From positions 5,000 through 68,999 of the forward strand of contig JBJEPQ010000071.1 in NCBI GenBank assembly GCA_051881315.1: a stretch of 64,000 nucleotides of DNA, written 5' to 3'. The notes below the pieces were generated by a model. The model made no database searches and had not been told where the DNA came from. It was given only the letters and a program-made list of their open reading frames with translations. Within the stretch, counting starts at the first letter, position 1, and every line of letters starts with the position of its first letter. The DNA is from CAG-488 sp051881315 (lineage in GTDB: Bacteria; Bacillota; Clostridia; Oscillospirales; Acutalibacteraceae). A program made the translations under genes and the position numbers. Positions 18,029-27,551 of the stretch are shown one piece after another.

Positions 18029-20266
18029 TTAATCATCCGTGTCTGTGTCAGTATCCGTATCGTTATCCGGCTGAGCAGGTGCGGAAGTAGCAGGAGCTTC
18101 TGCTTTTGTGGGTTTTTCGTCTCTGTCATTATCATCATCATCGGACGAGGAATAATAATGACCTGTGCAGTAGTCGGGAACGTTGTCCTTCTTATACCAG
18201 CCGGTAGCCGTTGAATAACAGCTTGAGGAAGCCAGCTTACCTGTATCGGTACAATAGGTCTTTTCAACTGCGCCGTCAAGATCCTCAAATTCCTTGTCGG
18301 GAAGATCCTCGTGTATTGCATCAAATACAGTCTTGTGAACAGCACCGGCAGGGTTACCCCATGTGTATATGGTTTCAGGGATATCGTAACCGTACCAGAC
18401 TGCCGCAACATAATACGGCGTGCCGCCGACAAACCACTTATCGTTGTTATCATCGGTAGTACCTGTTTTTGCAAAGGTATCAAAGCCGCTTGTCTTATAG
18501 CTTGAACCTGTACCGTAGTAGCTTGTGGTAACTGTCATAAGCAGATGTCTCATAACCTCTGCCGTTCCCGTTGAAATAATCTGTTCACCCTTATTATTTC
18601 TGTTGTCGATAAGGATTTTACCGTTAGCGTCCTCAATGTAATAGAACGAATACGGCTTGTAATAGTATCCGCCGTTTCCGAACGCCGCATAAGCGGCAGT
18701 CATTTCAAGTGAGGTCGTGCCGTAGGTCATTGATCCGATAGACATAGGAGCCGCGCTCTTATCGGATTCCTCAACGGCGGTTGTGATATGATATTTATTT
18801 ACAAGGAAATCGTATGCGGTGTCAATACCGATCATATTGATGATAATTCTTGCAGGAATAGTGTTCAAAGATCTTGCAAGAGCGTTCTGAACCGTAACGT
18901 TAGCACCTGAGCCGTAGTCGCCCGAAGCGTTTCGTGTTCTCCAGCCGCCGTAAGAAACCGACGAATCAAGAAGATATGACGACCATGTGATCTCATTAAG
19001 CTCAATAGCAGGGCTGTATGAGGTAAGCGGCTTGATCGAAGATCCGGGTGATCTCGGAGATGAGCTTGCTCGGTTGAGAACTCGGTTGCCCTCCTTAACG
19101 CCTGCCTGACCGACGATAGCAACAACTCTGCCCTTGTAGTCCATTATGGTAATTGCGGACTGGGCATTTTTATTATCCTCGAAGCCCTTTCTGTTGACAT
19201 AGATATCCTCTGTTGTTTTCTGAACATCAAGATCGACCGCAGTATATATCCTAAGTCCGCCGCCGTAAATAGCGTCACGGGCTTCATTGTAGGAATATCC
19301 GAGGTCACTCTGAAGTCTGTCGATAACATCGTCTATAACAAAGTCAACATAAAAACTCTGAAACTCGGATGAAGCCTTGGCATTCTTCTCGTTCTCACGT
19401 CTTTCAAGCTCAGCCTCGCTCGGAACATAGTCGTCGTCCGTAGTATAAATCAGGTCAAAGTTGACGGCTTCTTCATATTCCTCTTTTGTGATCTTGCCCT
19501 GGTCGAGCATTTCACCGAGACAGTAGAGCTGTCTTTTTCTGTTATTCTGGGGATTGTTGATTGGATCGTAGGAATATGGCATCTGAGTGATTGAGGCAAT
19601 AACGGCACACTCGGAAATATTCAGCTCATCAACCGATTTGCCGAAATAAGTTTCCGCCGCTGTTTCAACGCCGTAACAGCCCTGTCCGAGATAGATCGTG
19701 TTAAGATAAGCTTCAAGTATCTCGTCCTTGGAGAAATTCTTTTCAAGATTGAGTGCGGAAAGAATTTCATTGAACTTACGGACATAGGTTACCTGATTAT
19801 TACCCGTAACGTTTTTAACGAGCTGCTGGGTAATTGTTGAACCGCCCTGATCGTTCTGCTTGATAAAAACGCCGATCGTTCTGATCCAGTCAACGCCGTG
19901 GTGATTTTGAAATCTCTTGTCCTCAAGGGCAATGAAAGCGTCCTTCATCTGCTTAGGGATCTTGTCAAAATCAACCCAGATACGGTTTTCCTCACCGTGC
20001 AGACGCAGAACCTCTATCTGTTTTCCCGAAGAATCCTCGGCATAGAGGAACGATGTCTGATTCTGATTGTTTCTTGCGCTCTCAAGATTGATTACGGGAT
20101 CGCCGGCAACAACCGTGACTGCGTTGATAAAAACGTAGCCGACACAGATTATGAGAGTAAAGCCGAAGATAGCGAGCAATGAAATAAAGAAAGCGCCTGC
20201 GTTTGATAAATTATTCAGTCGGTTTCTTTTTTTCTTTTTTGCTGCGCCTGATCCTTTTTGCGGCAT
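18029..20266 (-). CDS. class A penicillin-binding protein (PBP1A type)
   Basis: Bifunctional peptidoglycan synthase. A short basic cytoplasmic N-terminus (KKKKRN) and one transmembrane helix (about residues 27-52) precede a GT51 glycosyltransferase with EDKRFQNHHGVDW (catalytic Glu about 113) and a class A transpeptidase with SSIK (about residue 408), SLN (about 462) and KTGTT (about 597). Length is 745 residues. The C-terminus ends in a low-complexity acidic tail of alternating Asp and Thr, probably an extended wall-spanning segment. AAGGAGG lies 8 bases before the ATG. It sits downstream of murE and mltG, a coherent peptidoglycan block. Confidence 0.93.
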   Translation of the reverse strand: MPQKGSGAAKKKKRNRLNNLSNAGAFFISLLAIFGFTLIICVGYVFINAVTVVAGDPVINLESARNNQNQTSFLYAEDSSGKQIEVLRLHGEENRIWVDFDKIPKQMKDAFIALEDKRFQNHHGVDWIRTIGVFIKQNDQGGSTITQQLVKNVTGNNQVTYVRKFNEILSALNLEKNFSKDEILEAYLNTIYLGQGCYGVETAAETYFGKSVDELNISECAVIASITQMPYSYDPINNPQNNRKRQLYCLGEMLDQGKITKEEYEEAVNFDLIYTTDDDYVPSEAELERRENEKNAKASSEFQSFYVDFVIDDVIDRLQSDLGYSYNEARDAIYGGGLRIYTAVDLDVQKTTEDIYVNRKGFEDNKNAQSAITIMDYKGRVVAIVGQAGVKEGNRVLNRASSSPRSPGSSIKPLTSYSPAIELNEITWSSYLLDSSVSYGGWRTRNASGDYGSGANVTVQNALARSLNTIPARIIINMIGIDTAYDFLVNKYHITTAVEESDKSAAPMSIGSMTYGTTSLEMTAAYAAFGNGGYYYKPYSFYYIEDANGKILIDNRNNKGEQIISTGTAEVMRHLLMTVTTSYYGTGSSYKTSGFDTFAKTGTTDDNNDKWFVGGTPYYVAAVWYGYDIPETIYTWGNPAGAVHKTVFDAIHEDLPDKEFEDLDGAVEKTYCTDTGKLASSSCYSTATGWYKKDNVPDYCTGHYYSSSDDDDNDRDEKPTKAEAPATSAPAQPDNDTDTDTDTDD

Positions 20267-20306
20267 ATAATTACCTCCTTGAATTTACACTGAAAAAAGA
20301 ATTGTT

Positions 20307-21767
20307 TTACTTAGATATACTGTCAATGTATTTTTGAACTTCTTCATGCTCGGAATAGGGAACCTTTCCGTTCTTTGTCTTCATAAATGTTTCGTTTCCC
20401 TTACCTGCAAGAACAAGTATATCGCCTTTTTCAAGATGTGAAAGAGCGTAACGAATCGCTTCTTTTCTGTCTTCGATAATAATATATTTTCCTCCGACCT
20501 GTCTGATATAACCGGCAATTTCCTCGGCAATCTCAGTCGGATCCTCATTTCCCGGATCCTCGGAGGTCAATATGGACAGATCCGCTTCCTTGCCCGTTAC
20601 AGTACCAAGCTCACTGCGGCGTATCTGATTTTTTTCGCCTATTGCGCCGTAAAGAACTATAAGCCTGTTGTGCGGATATGTTTTAAGTGTGGATAAAAGA
20701 CTGTGCATACTCAGTCCGTTGTGTGCAAAATCTATAATAACATCATAGTCGTCGTTTACACGGACAATTTCAGTCCTGCCGATCACCTTGAAATCTCTGA
20801 GACTGTCAACGTGATTCTTTATATCAAAGCCGAATGTTTTGCAAACAGCAACGGCGGCAAGAACGTTATAAACATTGAAATAACCGGGTACCGGAACTTC
20901 AATATGAATTGTTTCGTCTTTTCCTATGCAGTCAAAAGTTAATCCGAAAAAATCCTTGCTTCTGAACTGAGTAACGTTCTCGGCGGTAAAATCGGCATTT
21001 GAAAGACCGAAGGTTACCTTTTCACCGTTGAAGCCCTCCAGCATATCTTCGGAAGCAGGATCGTCTGAATTGACGACTGCATACCTGCAATATTTGAAAA
21101 GGAGCTTTTTGCTTTGAGCATAGTCCTCAAAGGTCGGATGCTCAACTGTACCGATGTGATCCGGAGAAAGATTTGTGAAAACTCCGACATCAAATTCTAT
21201 GGCGTCGGTGCGGTGCATTTTCAGTCCGAGAGAGGAAGCCTCCATAACGCAGAACCGACAGCCGGCGTCTACCATACGTCTGAAAATCTTATGAAGCTCA
21301 TAGCTTTCGGGAGTAGTATTAAGCGTATCTATAACGGTATCTCCGAATATTGCGCCGACCGTTCCGATCAGTCCGCAAGTCTCTCCGCACGCTTCGATCA
21401 AGATTTTGATAAGATGGGCGGTAGTCGTCTTGCCCTTTGTTCCCGTAATTCCGATAATCGTCAGGCTGTCGCAGGGATTGCCGAAAAAATTTGAGGAAAC
21501 GGCCGCAAGAGTATGGCGGGTGTCAGGAGTGACGATTTGAACACAGTCGCTCGGAAGATCGAGCTTTCTCTGAGTAAAAATACATCTGCAGCCTTGGTTG
21601 TAAGCGCTGAGGGCATAGCTGTGTCCGTCTGAAACCGTACCGACAAGACAGACAAAACACTTTCCTTCACCGGCATTTTTTGAATTATATGTAACATCCT
21701 TAATATCAAAATCAATAAAATTATCACACTGATATTCAATACCGCTCAGAATATTACTTAAAAGCAT
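20307..21767 (-). CDS. murE: Mur ligase MurE (UDP-MurNAc-tripeptide synthetase)
   Basis: Adds the third amino acid to UDP-MurNAc-L-Ala-D-Glu in peptidoglycan precursor synthesis. The ATP loop is GITGTKGKTTTAHL (about residue 109), followed by NTTPES and the carbamylated-lysine region. Length of 486 residues is right. The substrate-selecting motif, DNPR in meso-DAP enzymes, is replaced here by a sequence reading TSEDPGNEDP (about 406), so the third residue (mDAP, L-Lys or other) cannot be assigned confidently. GGAGG precedes the ATG. It lies between the U32 gene and PBP1A. Confidence 0.9.
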   Translation of the reverse strand: MLLSNILSGIEYQCDNFIDFDIKDVTYNSKNAGEGKCFVCLVGTVSDGHSYALSAYNQGCRCIFTQRKLDLPSDCVQIVTPDTRHTLAAVSSNFFGNPCDSLTIIGITGTKGKTTTAHLIKILIEACGETCGLIGTVGAIFGDTVIDTLNTTPESYELHKIFRRMVDAGCRFCVMEASSLGLKMHRTDAIEFDVGVFTNLSPDHIGTVEHPTFEDYAQSKKLLFKYCRYAVVNSDDPASEDMLEGFNGEKVTFGLSNADFTAENVTQFRSKDFFGLTFDCIGKDETIHIEVPVPGYFNVYNVLAAVAVCKTFGFDIKNHVDSLRDFKVIGRTEIVRVNDDYDVIIDFAHNGLSMHSLLSTLKTYPHNRLIVLYGAIGEKNQIRRSELGTVTGKEADLSILTSEDPGNEDPTEIAEEIAGYIRQVGGKYIIIEDRKEAIRYALSHLEKGDILVLAGKGNETFMKTKNGKVPYSEHEEVQKYIDSISK

Positions 21768-21798
21768 AAAAGCCTCCGATATAAATTAAACAAGTGGT

Positions 21799-23034
21799 TC
21801 AGACAGCCTTCCTTATCAGCGCATCTGCGGGAATATCCCTCTCGCTTTCAAAGCTGACCGTCATCATCGGGTGAGGTGCTTTTTCAATTTTCTCTCCCTT
21901 TTCATCTCTGAGATCCTTTACGGTGATCTCATACGGCTCAACTCCCCTTTGGAGAACTTCGAGCCTTTCTCCGTCAAAAAATCTGTTTCTCTGACGGCAG
22001 AACGTCCTTCCGTTTTCGGAATACAGAACCTCTGCCATAACGCTCCAGTCTCTTTTATATCCGCCGTCATAATAAATCTGCGCATTGTCCCTCGGATGTC
22101 CGAAATAGAAACCGGTGCAATACTCTCTTGTGCTGATTTTATACATCTCGTCAACAACCCATTTTTCGGGCTTATAGCTGTCGGTCGGATTTTTGAGATA
22201 TCCGTCGATAGCCTGACGGTATGCGTTTGTGATAACCGAAGTGTAGTAAGCGGATTTTGCTCTTCCCTCGATCTTAAAACTTGAAATACCTGCCTTAACC
22301 ATCTCGGGAATATGCTCTATCATACACATATCCTTGGAATTGAAAATATATGTGCCGTTTTCGTCCTCATCAACGGGAAAATATTCGCCCTCACGGGTTT
22401 TCTCCATAAGGCTGTACTGCCAACGGCAGGGCTGGGCACATTCGCCCCTGTTGGAATCGCGGTCAACAAGATAGTTCGACAAAAGGCACCTGCCGGAAAA
22501 AGAAACGCACATTGCGCCGTGGACGAAACATTCAATTTCAAGCTCCTTGGGAGTCTTGGCTCTAAGAGTTGCAATATCCTCAAGCGAAAGCTCCCTTGCG
22601 GTAACAACCCTCGATGCGCCCATGTTATACCACTCTGTCGCCGAAGCGTAGTTGGTAATACCGGCCTGAGTCGAAATATGAATATCCACGTTCGGCGTAT
22701 ATTTTTTTGCAAGAGTCATAACTCCGAGATCGGAGATAATGAATGCGTCAACTCCCGTTTCGGCATAAGCCATCAGAAAATCGGGAAGCTCATCAATCTC
22801 ATCGTTTCTCGGAACGGTGTTGCAGGTCAAATAAACCTTTACTCCCTTTTTATGTGCGGCGTCTACTGCTTTTTTCAACTCGCTCTGAGTGAAGTTTGCG
22901 GGAGCGGCACGCATTGAGAATGCCGATCCGCCGACATAGATCGCATCGGCTCCGAAATACAGAGCACGCTCAAATCTTTCCATATCGCCTGCCGGAGAAA
23001 GTAGCTCCGGCACGACTGTTTTAATATTACTCAT
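21799..23034 (-). CDS. peptidase U32 family protein, TrhP-like
   Basis: U32-family protein; the best-studied members (TrhP/YegQ, YrrN/YrrO) are needed for prephenate-dependent 5-hydroxyuridine formation in tRNA wobble positions rather than proteolysis. Diagnostic segments: ALYFGADAIYVGG (about residue 25), ECFVHGAMCVSFSGRCLLSN (about 168) and RGECAQPCRWQY (about 199), which supply the conserved cysteines that may hold an iron-sulfur cluster. Length is 411 residues. AAGGATAATT precedes the ATG. Neighbours are mltG and murE. The exact role is inferred from the family. Confidence 0.85.
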   Translation of the reverse strand: MSNIKTVVPELLSPAGDMERFERALYFGADAIYVGGSAFSMRAAPANFTQSELKKAVDAAHKKGVKVYLTCNTVPRNDEIDELPDFLMAYAETGVDAFIISDLGVMTLAKKYTPNVDIHISTQAGITNYASATEWYNMGASRVVTARELSLEDIATLRAKTPKELEIECFVHGAMCVSFSGRCLLSNYLVDRDSNRGECAQPCRWQYSLMEKTREGEYFPVDEDENGTYIFNSKDMCMIEHIPEMVKAGISSFKIEGRAKSAYYTSVITNAYRQAIDGYLKNPTDSYKPEKWVVDEMYKISTREYCTGFYFGHPRDNAQIYYDGGYKRDWSVMAEVLYSENGRTFCRQRNRFFDGERLEVLQRGVEPYEITVKDLRDEKGEKIEKAPHPMMTVSFESERDIPADALIRKAV

Positions 23035-23042
23035 AATTATCC

Positions 23043-24464
23043 TTAGTCCATTGAGCTGTTCGCCTTGATAATCTTGACAAGATTATTCTTGTGCTCCTTA
23101 TAGGTCGAGGCAGTGTAGATAGTGCCTGACTTGTCATGGGCGAAGAAATAGTAATCGGTATCCGACGGATAAAGTGCGGCTCTGATCGCATCCATACCGG
23201 GGTTGCAGATCGGTCCGGGAGGAAGTCCCTTGATCGCACCTGTGTCGTAGGCATTATAGTAAATTGCGCCCTGAGCCTCACCGACAACCGGAGTGACATA
23301 ATTGCTGACATAGAGCGCCGTACTGTCGCATCCGAGCGTCGGATAGTCCGCAGAATGTTTCAGTCTGTTGTGAATAACAGAGGAAATAACCTTCATCTGA
23401 TCGGAGTTTGCGGCCTCTTTCTGAATGATTGAAGCGATTGTGATGATCTCATCCCTTGTAAATCCAAGCTCAGCCGCACGGTTGTCATATTCGTCCTCCC
23501 ACTTTGCCTCAAAGTTCTCAAGGAACTTGTTGATTACATAGTTGGGATCGGCGTCAACATAGAAATCATAGGTATCGGGGAAAAGGTATCCCTCAAGCTT
23601 GAGATATCTCTTGTTGTTATCCTTGATATCGTTGATGAAATCATAATTGTATTTTCCTGTTCTCATCACGGTAAGAACCTTTGATGAATCGCATACGTCA
23701 TACTTTTCAATCTTTTCAAGGATCTGCGAAACAGTCCAGCCCTCGGGGAAGCTCAGAGAAATCGACTCTGCCGAAACCGGAGCCGCCATAATGTCTTTAA
23801 GCATACCCTCAACGCCCATTTTGCCGTTGAGATAATACTGTCCGCTCAGATATGTTTCATCGTCAAAGCCACGGAATTTCGTAAACATCTTGCAGAAAAT
23901 TTTTCTCTTGATAAGTCCGTTGTCCTGAAGAATGTCTATAATATCACTGTAACTTGATTCCGCCGGAATTTCGACGACAACGTTGTCCTCGCTCCTGTTG
24001 ATCGCAAGCATATCGCCGATACAGGTTATGCCGATATAGGAAAGCAGAATCGTGGAAATAAGTATAAACGCAAGAAAACCGACGGCGGCTTTGCCTCCGA
24101 CTCTTTCAATACCGTTTTTAACTTTATTGACCTTCTGCTCGTGAGTGAGCTTTGCATGAGTCTTCCGACTGCCTGCCGAGGGTGTCTTTCTCTCGTTTTG
24201 GGCAGGAACAGAGCCTCCTGCATTTCCGGTCGGGGTGCGGTGCTTCTGGTAATTTGAAAAATAAATTCCGCCCGACTGAGGCTTAGGCTCCTCGTTCTGA
24301 GGCTCGTCGATCAGGGATTCGTCGATATGAACGACAAATTTTTTTCTTTCCTTCGGCGGCTGTGAAATATGCTGCGGCTCAGGCTCCCTGTTGATATTGG
24401 AATACTCTTCGATGAGCTTGTCAATATCGTAGTCGGAATACTCTCTGCCGTATTCGTCTTTCAT
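23043..24464 (-). CDS. mltG: endolytic murein transglycosylase MltG
   Basis: Membrane-bound lytic transglycosylase (YceG-like) that cuts nascent glycan strands and sets their length. A cytoplasmic, charged, Pro/Gln-rich N-terminus of about 120 residues is followed by one transmembrane helix (about 133-158). The extracellular part has a LysM-like region and the catalytic domain with the essential Glu in IASIIQKEAAN (about residue 355) and VISSVIHNRL downstream, then GLPPGPICNPG. Length of 473 residues includes the longer cytoplasmic tail usual in Firmicutes. AAGGAGG precedes the ATG. Confidence 0.93.
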   Translation of the reverse strand: MKDEYGREYSDYDIDKLIEEYSNINREPEPQHISQPPKERKKFVVHIDESLIDEPQNEEPKPQSGGIYFSNYQKHRTPTGNAGGSVPAQNERKTPSAGSRKTHAKLTHEQKVNKVKNGIERVGGKAAVGFLAFILISTILLSYIGITCIGDMLAINRSEDNVVVEIPAESSYSDIIDILQDNGLIKRKIFCKMFTKFRGFDDETYLSGQYYLNGKMGVEGMLKDIMAAPVSAESISLSFPEGWTVSQILEKIEKYDVCDSSKVLTVMRTGKYNYDFINDIKDNNKRYLKLEGYLFPDTYDFYVDADPNYVINKFLENFEAKWEDEYDNRAAELGFTRDEIITIASIIQKEAANSDQMKVISSVIHNRLKHSADYPTLGCDSTALYVSNYVTPVVGEAQGAIYYNAYDTGAIKGLPPGPICNPGMDAIRAALYPSDTDYYFFAHDKSGTIYTASTYKEHKNNLVKIIKANSSMD

Positions 24465-24479
24465 ATTTCGTCCTCCTTT

Positions 24480-25028
24480 TTATTGATAGGGACATTGAAG
24501 GGATCTCTTGATCCGCTTCGCATTATTTTCATCGGCAAGGCAGGAAACAATCTTTTCCGAAAAATCAATCGCTGCTCCCATTCCTTTAGCCGTAATAATC
24601 TTTCCGTCACGGCAAACAATTTTTTCGCTCACCTTTGCTCCCTCAAGCTCGTTTTCAAATCCGGGGAAGCAACACGCCTCTTTATCCTTTAACAAACCCA
24701 TGTGACCGAGAATTGACGGAGCGGCGCAGATAGCACAGATAAATCTGTCGTTTTCGGCGCAGAATTTCACGGCGTTTGTAACCGTTTCCGATTTTTCAAG
24801 ATTAAGCGTGCCGGGCATTCCTCCGGGAAGCACAACGGCGGTAAGCTCATCGTCAAGTCTGACTTCGGATTCATCAAGATCGCAGAAAACCGGAATATTG
24901 TGTGCGCCGACAATCAGCTTGCCGGAGATGCCCACGGTGCATACCTCAAGCTCTGCACGTCTTAAAAAATCGACTACGGTAAGGCCCTCGATCTCCTCAA
25001 ATCCGTTTGCAAGAAAAACATAAATCAT
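24480..25028 (-). CDS. DJ-1/PfpI family protein
   Basis: Small (182 residues) member of the DJ-1/ThiJ/PfpI superfamily. The nucleophile-elbow cysteine is in AICAAPSILGHMGLL (about residue 99), and the conserved Glu lies in the N-terminal LANGFEEIEGLTVVDFLRRA. In other bacteria such proteins act in glyoxal detoxification or as chaperone-like deglycases; which applies is unknown. GAGAGGT precedes the ATG, and the end lies 15 bases before mltG. Confidence 0.87.
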   Translation of the reverse strand: MIYVFLANGFEEIEGLTVVDFLRRAELEVCTVGISGKLIVGAHNIPVFCDLDESEVRLDDELTAVVLPGGMPGTLNLEKSETVTNAVKFCAENDRFICAICAAPSILGHMGLLKDKEACCFPGFENELEGAKVSEKIVCRDGKIITAKGMGAAIDFSEKIVSCLADENNAKRIKRSLQCPYQ

Positions 25029-25039
25029 TTTTATACCTC

Positions 25040-25879
25040 TCAGTCAAGATACATTCCCGAATAGAATATATCTGTTCCGTTAATACAATCTTTAGCTTTG
25101 TCAGAAATCGGGTACAACATACCACATTTTGTGCACACAGACCCAATATCCATATCATTATACACTAACGGAGTGCGAATGTAAACATTTTCAGCGTCTA
25201 ATTTTTCAAATAATGCTAAAATATTTGTTAAATTTTCGTTAAACTGAGTTAAAAGCTCCTTGATAAGGATTTTTTTGTTCTCCCTGACAGCAAAGGCGAT
25301 ATAACCGTTTTCACCGTCCGCAAAGTAGATTTCTCCGCCCGTGTGAAGAAATTCCCTGACCGTATATTCGGTCGTTTTCAAGTCAAAGGCAAAGCGGTCG
25401 GCAGGCAGAAGCTTCAATCTTTTTTCTGCCGCAAAGCGGATATCTGTCGTCTTATGTGGGTTAAAAGCACCGCTGCCGCCTTTCAGTTCAATATCCGTCC
25501 TCATCATCTTAGGGACAAAGCCGAACCTTGAATAATAAGAATACAGGCTCTCCTCTCCCGGAACAAGAAAAATAAAATCAATCTTTTTATCAATGCAGAA
25601 TTGCTTTGAATATTCAATAAGTCCGCCCATCAGTCCACGTCCTCTGAAATGCTTAGAGGTACAGGCGGCATAAATATATTTGCAGGAACAGCCGTTGACG
25701 CTTCCGTTTAAAAGGAACAGCATTGAAGCAAGACCGTCTTCCCCGATATAACCGAGGCACAGCTTGTCCGTACAGTTATCAAGGAAAAACCCGATATATT
25801 CCTTTCCGTCACCGAAACATTCGTGCCAAAGAGAAACAATATCCTCCCTGTACCGAACGGTATCAACAACACAATTCAT
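25040..25879 (-). CDS. GNAT-family N-acetyltransferase
   Basis: 279-residue protein whose N-terminal half has the GNAT fold: the acetyl-CoA loop is visible in CTSKHFRGRGLMGGLIEY (about residues 68-85) and the later FGFVPKMMRT strand. The C-terminal half is a distinct alpha/beta domain of about 130 residues, as in Eis-like or two-domain GNATs. Substrate unknown. AAGGA precedes the ATG. It follows a DUF2156 protein that also has an acyltransferase-like fold. Confidence 0.83.
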   Translation of the reverse strand: MNCVVDTVRYREDIVSLWHECFGDGKEYIGFFLDNCTDKLCLGYIGEDGLASMLFLLNGSVNGCSCKYIYAACTSKHFRGRGLMGGLIEYSKQFCIDKKIDFIFLVPGEESLYSYYSRFGFVPKMMRTDIELKGGSGAFNPHKTTDIRFAAEKRLKLLPADRFAFDLKTTEYTVREFLHTGGEIYFADGENGYIAFAVRENKKILIKELLTQFNENLTNILALFEKLDAENVYIRTPLVYNDMDIGSVCTKCGMLYPISDKAKDCINGTDIFYSGMYLD

Positions 25880-25904
25880 TATAAATCAATCCTTAACAAA
25901 CGCC

Positions 25905-26786
25905 TTATGGCTTGTCCTGAATTTTTAAGGCAACAAATTTTTCTAATAAAATATCAGGATGATATGACAGCTTTGCGCTCCTGAGTCCCTCGGAGCCTAC
26001 ATCGTCCTCACGGTTTACAAACTCATAATCAGAAAGCATTTCCTGTGCAAAGAGCATGTTTATCATCGGATATGCTCCTCTGATATCGGAGTACGCTTTT
26101 TCAAAATGAGTTACAAAGGTATTGTCATTGAGCCTTTCACCGAACGTAAAGGCAACAACCTCTCCGTCAACCCTGAGAACACCTCCGACGCATCCGATCT
26201 CATCAAAATGATTGAAATTCATACGCAGGACTTCACGCTCGTGTTCAATTCCGACTCTGTCCTTTTCGACATTCAGCTCATACCATTTTTCGTTCATGGC
26301 AACGCAGTCGGCAATGTTTTCACACGTCAGCGGTTCAAAGCTCCAATTATTGTTTTTCTCAAAATATGAGATATGATTTCTCTTTGCGTGGTATTTCTTT
26401 CCTTTAAGCGTTGCAAGCTTTTCACGGGAATAAACATAGTCGAAAGAGTTTCTCACGGCATTAAATCTGTATTTCCCGGGAAATAGTTTATCAATAATCT
26501 CGGTTTCATGCTTCTCAAGGGTGTAGAAATCGGGATAACCGTACTCAGAGACGATAGTCTTTAACGCCTGCTCATAGTTTTTACCTTTCGGGAAACAGAA
26601 AGACGATTCGTCTTTTATTCTTACAGTCAGGCAATTATCAATATCCCCCACTCTGCCGTTGTAAAACTTGCTCCAGCCGATAAGATTTCCCGAAGAAAAA
26701 TCACAGCAATTCGGCTGACTTTCTTTTAATTTTTCTTTCATCCACTTTATATCGTCAAAAGCGGGCTTATGAAAGGAACAGCTCAT
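25905..26786 (-). CDS. DUF2156 protein (phosphatidylglycerol lysyltransferase C-domain-like)
   Basis: 293-residue soluble protein of the LPG_synthase_C type, a tandem-GNAT-like fold found at the catalytic end of MprF enzymes that transfer amino acids from tRNA to lipids. Recognisable features are SFDYVYSREKLATLKGKKYHAKRNHI and the later GCVGGVLRVDGEVVAFTFGERL. Without the MprF membrane domain its acceptor is unknown. The ATG overlaps the tmk stop by four bases (ATGA), so expression is tied to tmk. Confidence 0.82.
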   Translation of the reverse strand: MSCSFHKPAFDDIKWMKEKLKESQPNCCDFSSGNLIGWSKFYNGRVGDIDNCLTVRIKDESSFCFPKGKNYEQALKTIVSEYGYPDFYTLEKHETEIIDKLFPGKYRFNAVRNSFDYVYSREKLATLKGKKYHAKRNHISYFEKNNNWSFEPLTCENIADCVAMNEKWYELNVEKDRVGIEHEREVLRMNFNHFDEIGCVGGVLRVDGEVVAFTFGERLNDNTFVTHFEKAYSDIRGAYPMINMLFAQEMLSDYEFVNREDDVGSEGLRSAKLSYHPDILLEKFVALKIQDKP

Positions 26787-27445
26787 AATACCTCCCGGGT
26801 AACAATGCCAAAAATTTCATTTCCGATATCATCAATCGTCCTCGGCTCATTTCCGTCGCTGCATTGAACGACAAACCAGCCCATTTCCCGTGCGGCGTCA
26901 AGAGCCGACTCACGGCATTTGTATAAATAATCGAGATTGCTCTCGTGAATATCCTTTTTACTCTCGTCTCCATCATACCGCTTCGACATCATTTTCTGTG
27001 ATATCTCGATCGGCATATCGAGGAAGATAACCGCATCAGGCTCAGGAATCCCCATAAGTCCGTATTCAAAATCCTCAAGCCAGTAGAAAAATTCGGCTCT
27101 GTCCTCCTTGGGGATCTTGGTTGCCTGATGATAAGCATTTGAGGTTGTGTAACGGTCGGAAATAATAATATCGCCCTTGTCGTAATTATCCTTCCATTTC
27201 ATCTTGAAGTTTGCATACCTGTCAACAGCGTAAAAGGCGGACGCCGCATATGCATTCACGTCTTCGGGCTTTTTCCCGAAATCTCCTCTTAGATACATCT
27301 TTACAAGCGCACTTGAATCGCTGTCGTAATCGGGAAGCTTGATCTGACAGACATTTTGTCCCGAAAGCTTATTTTTCAGATACTCTATCTGAGTTGACTT
27401 TCCGCTTCCGTCAAGCCCTTCAATAACGATGATTTTTCCTTTCAT
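26783..27445 (-). CDS. tmk: thymidylate kinase-like protein
   Basis: Phosphorylates dTMP to dTDP. The P-loop is EGLDGSGKSTQIEYL (about residue 7), the DR motif is IISDRYTTSNAYHQ (about 96) and the LID region has KRYDGDESKKDIHE. Length of 220 residues is near the family norm. A GTG at 27454 is also in frame, but it overlaps the GGAGG ribosome binding site; the ATG at 27445 has 8-base spacing and is chosen. A promoter with TATAAT only some 12-15 bases upstream of the start implies a very short leader. The sequence differs enough from canonical Tmk that a second, paralogous dTMP kinase is possible. Confidence 0.87.
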   Translation of the reverse strand: MKGKIIVIEGLDGSGKSTQIEYLKNKLSGQNVCQIKLPDYDSDSSALVKMYLRGDFGKKPEDVNAYAASAFYAVDRYANFKMKWKDNYDKGDIIISDRYTTSNAYHQATKIPKEDRAEFFYWLEDFEYGLMGIPEPDAVIFLDMPIEISQKMMSKRYDGDESKKDIHESNLDYLYKCRESALDAAREMGWFVVQCSDGNEPRTIDDIGNEIFGIVTREVL

Positions 27446-27463
27446 TACGCTCACCTCCGAAAT

Positions 27464-27491
27464 ATTATAACAAGTTTTTTATTTTTTTCAA
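27464..27491 (-). promoter_or_regulatory. sigma-A type promoter of the tmk operon
   Basis: Minus strand TTGAAA, 16-base spacer, TATAAT. The predicted transcription start falls at or just before the GGAGG of tmk. Confidence 0.7.
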
Positions 27492-27514
27492 TTACAAATG
27501 GTTACAAAAGAGCA

Positions 27515-27540
27515 AAAAGAGGCGAAAAAACACCTCTTTT
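27515..27540 (-). terminator. intrinsic terminator of gdhA
   Basis: On the minus strand AAAAGAGG pairs with CCTCTTTT around a T-rich loop, starting 12 bases after the gdhA stop and followed by a T-rich tail. Confidence 0.75.
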
Positions 27541-27551
27541 GCGAATTTTTA

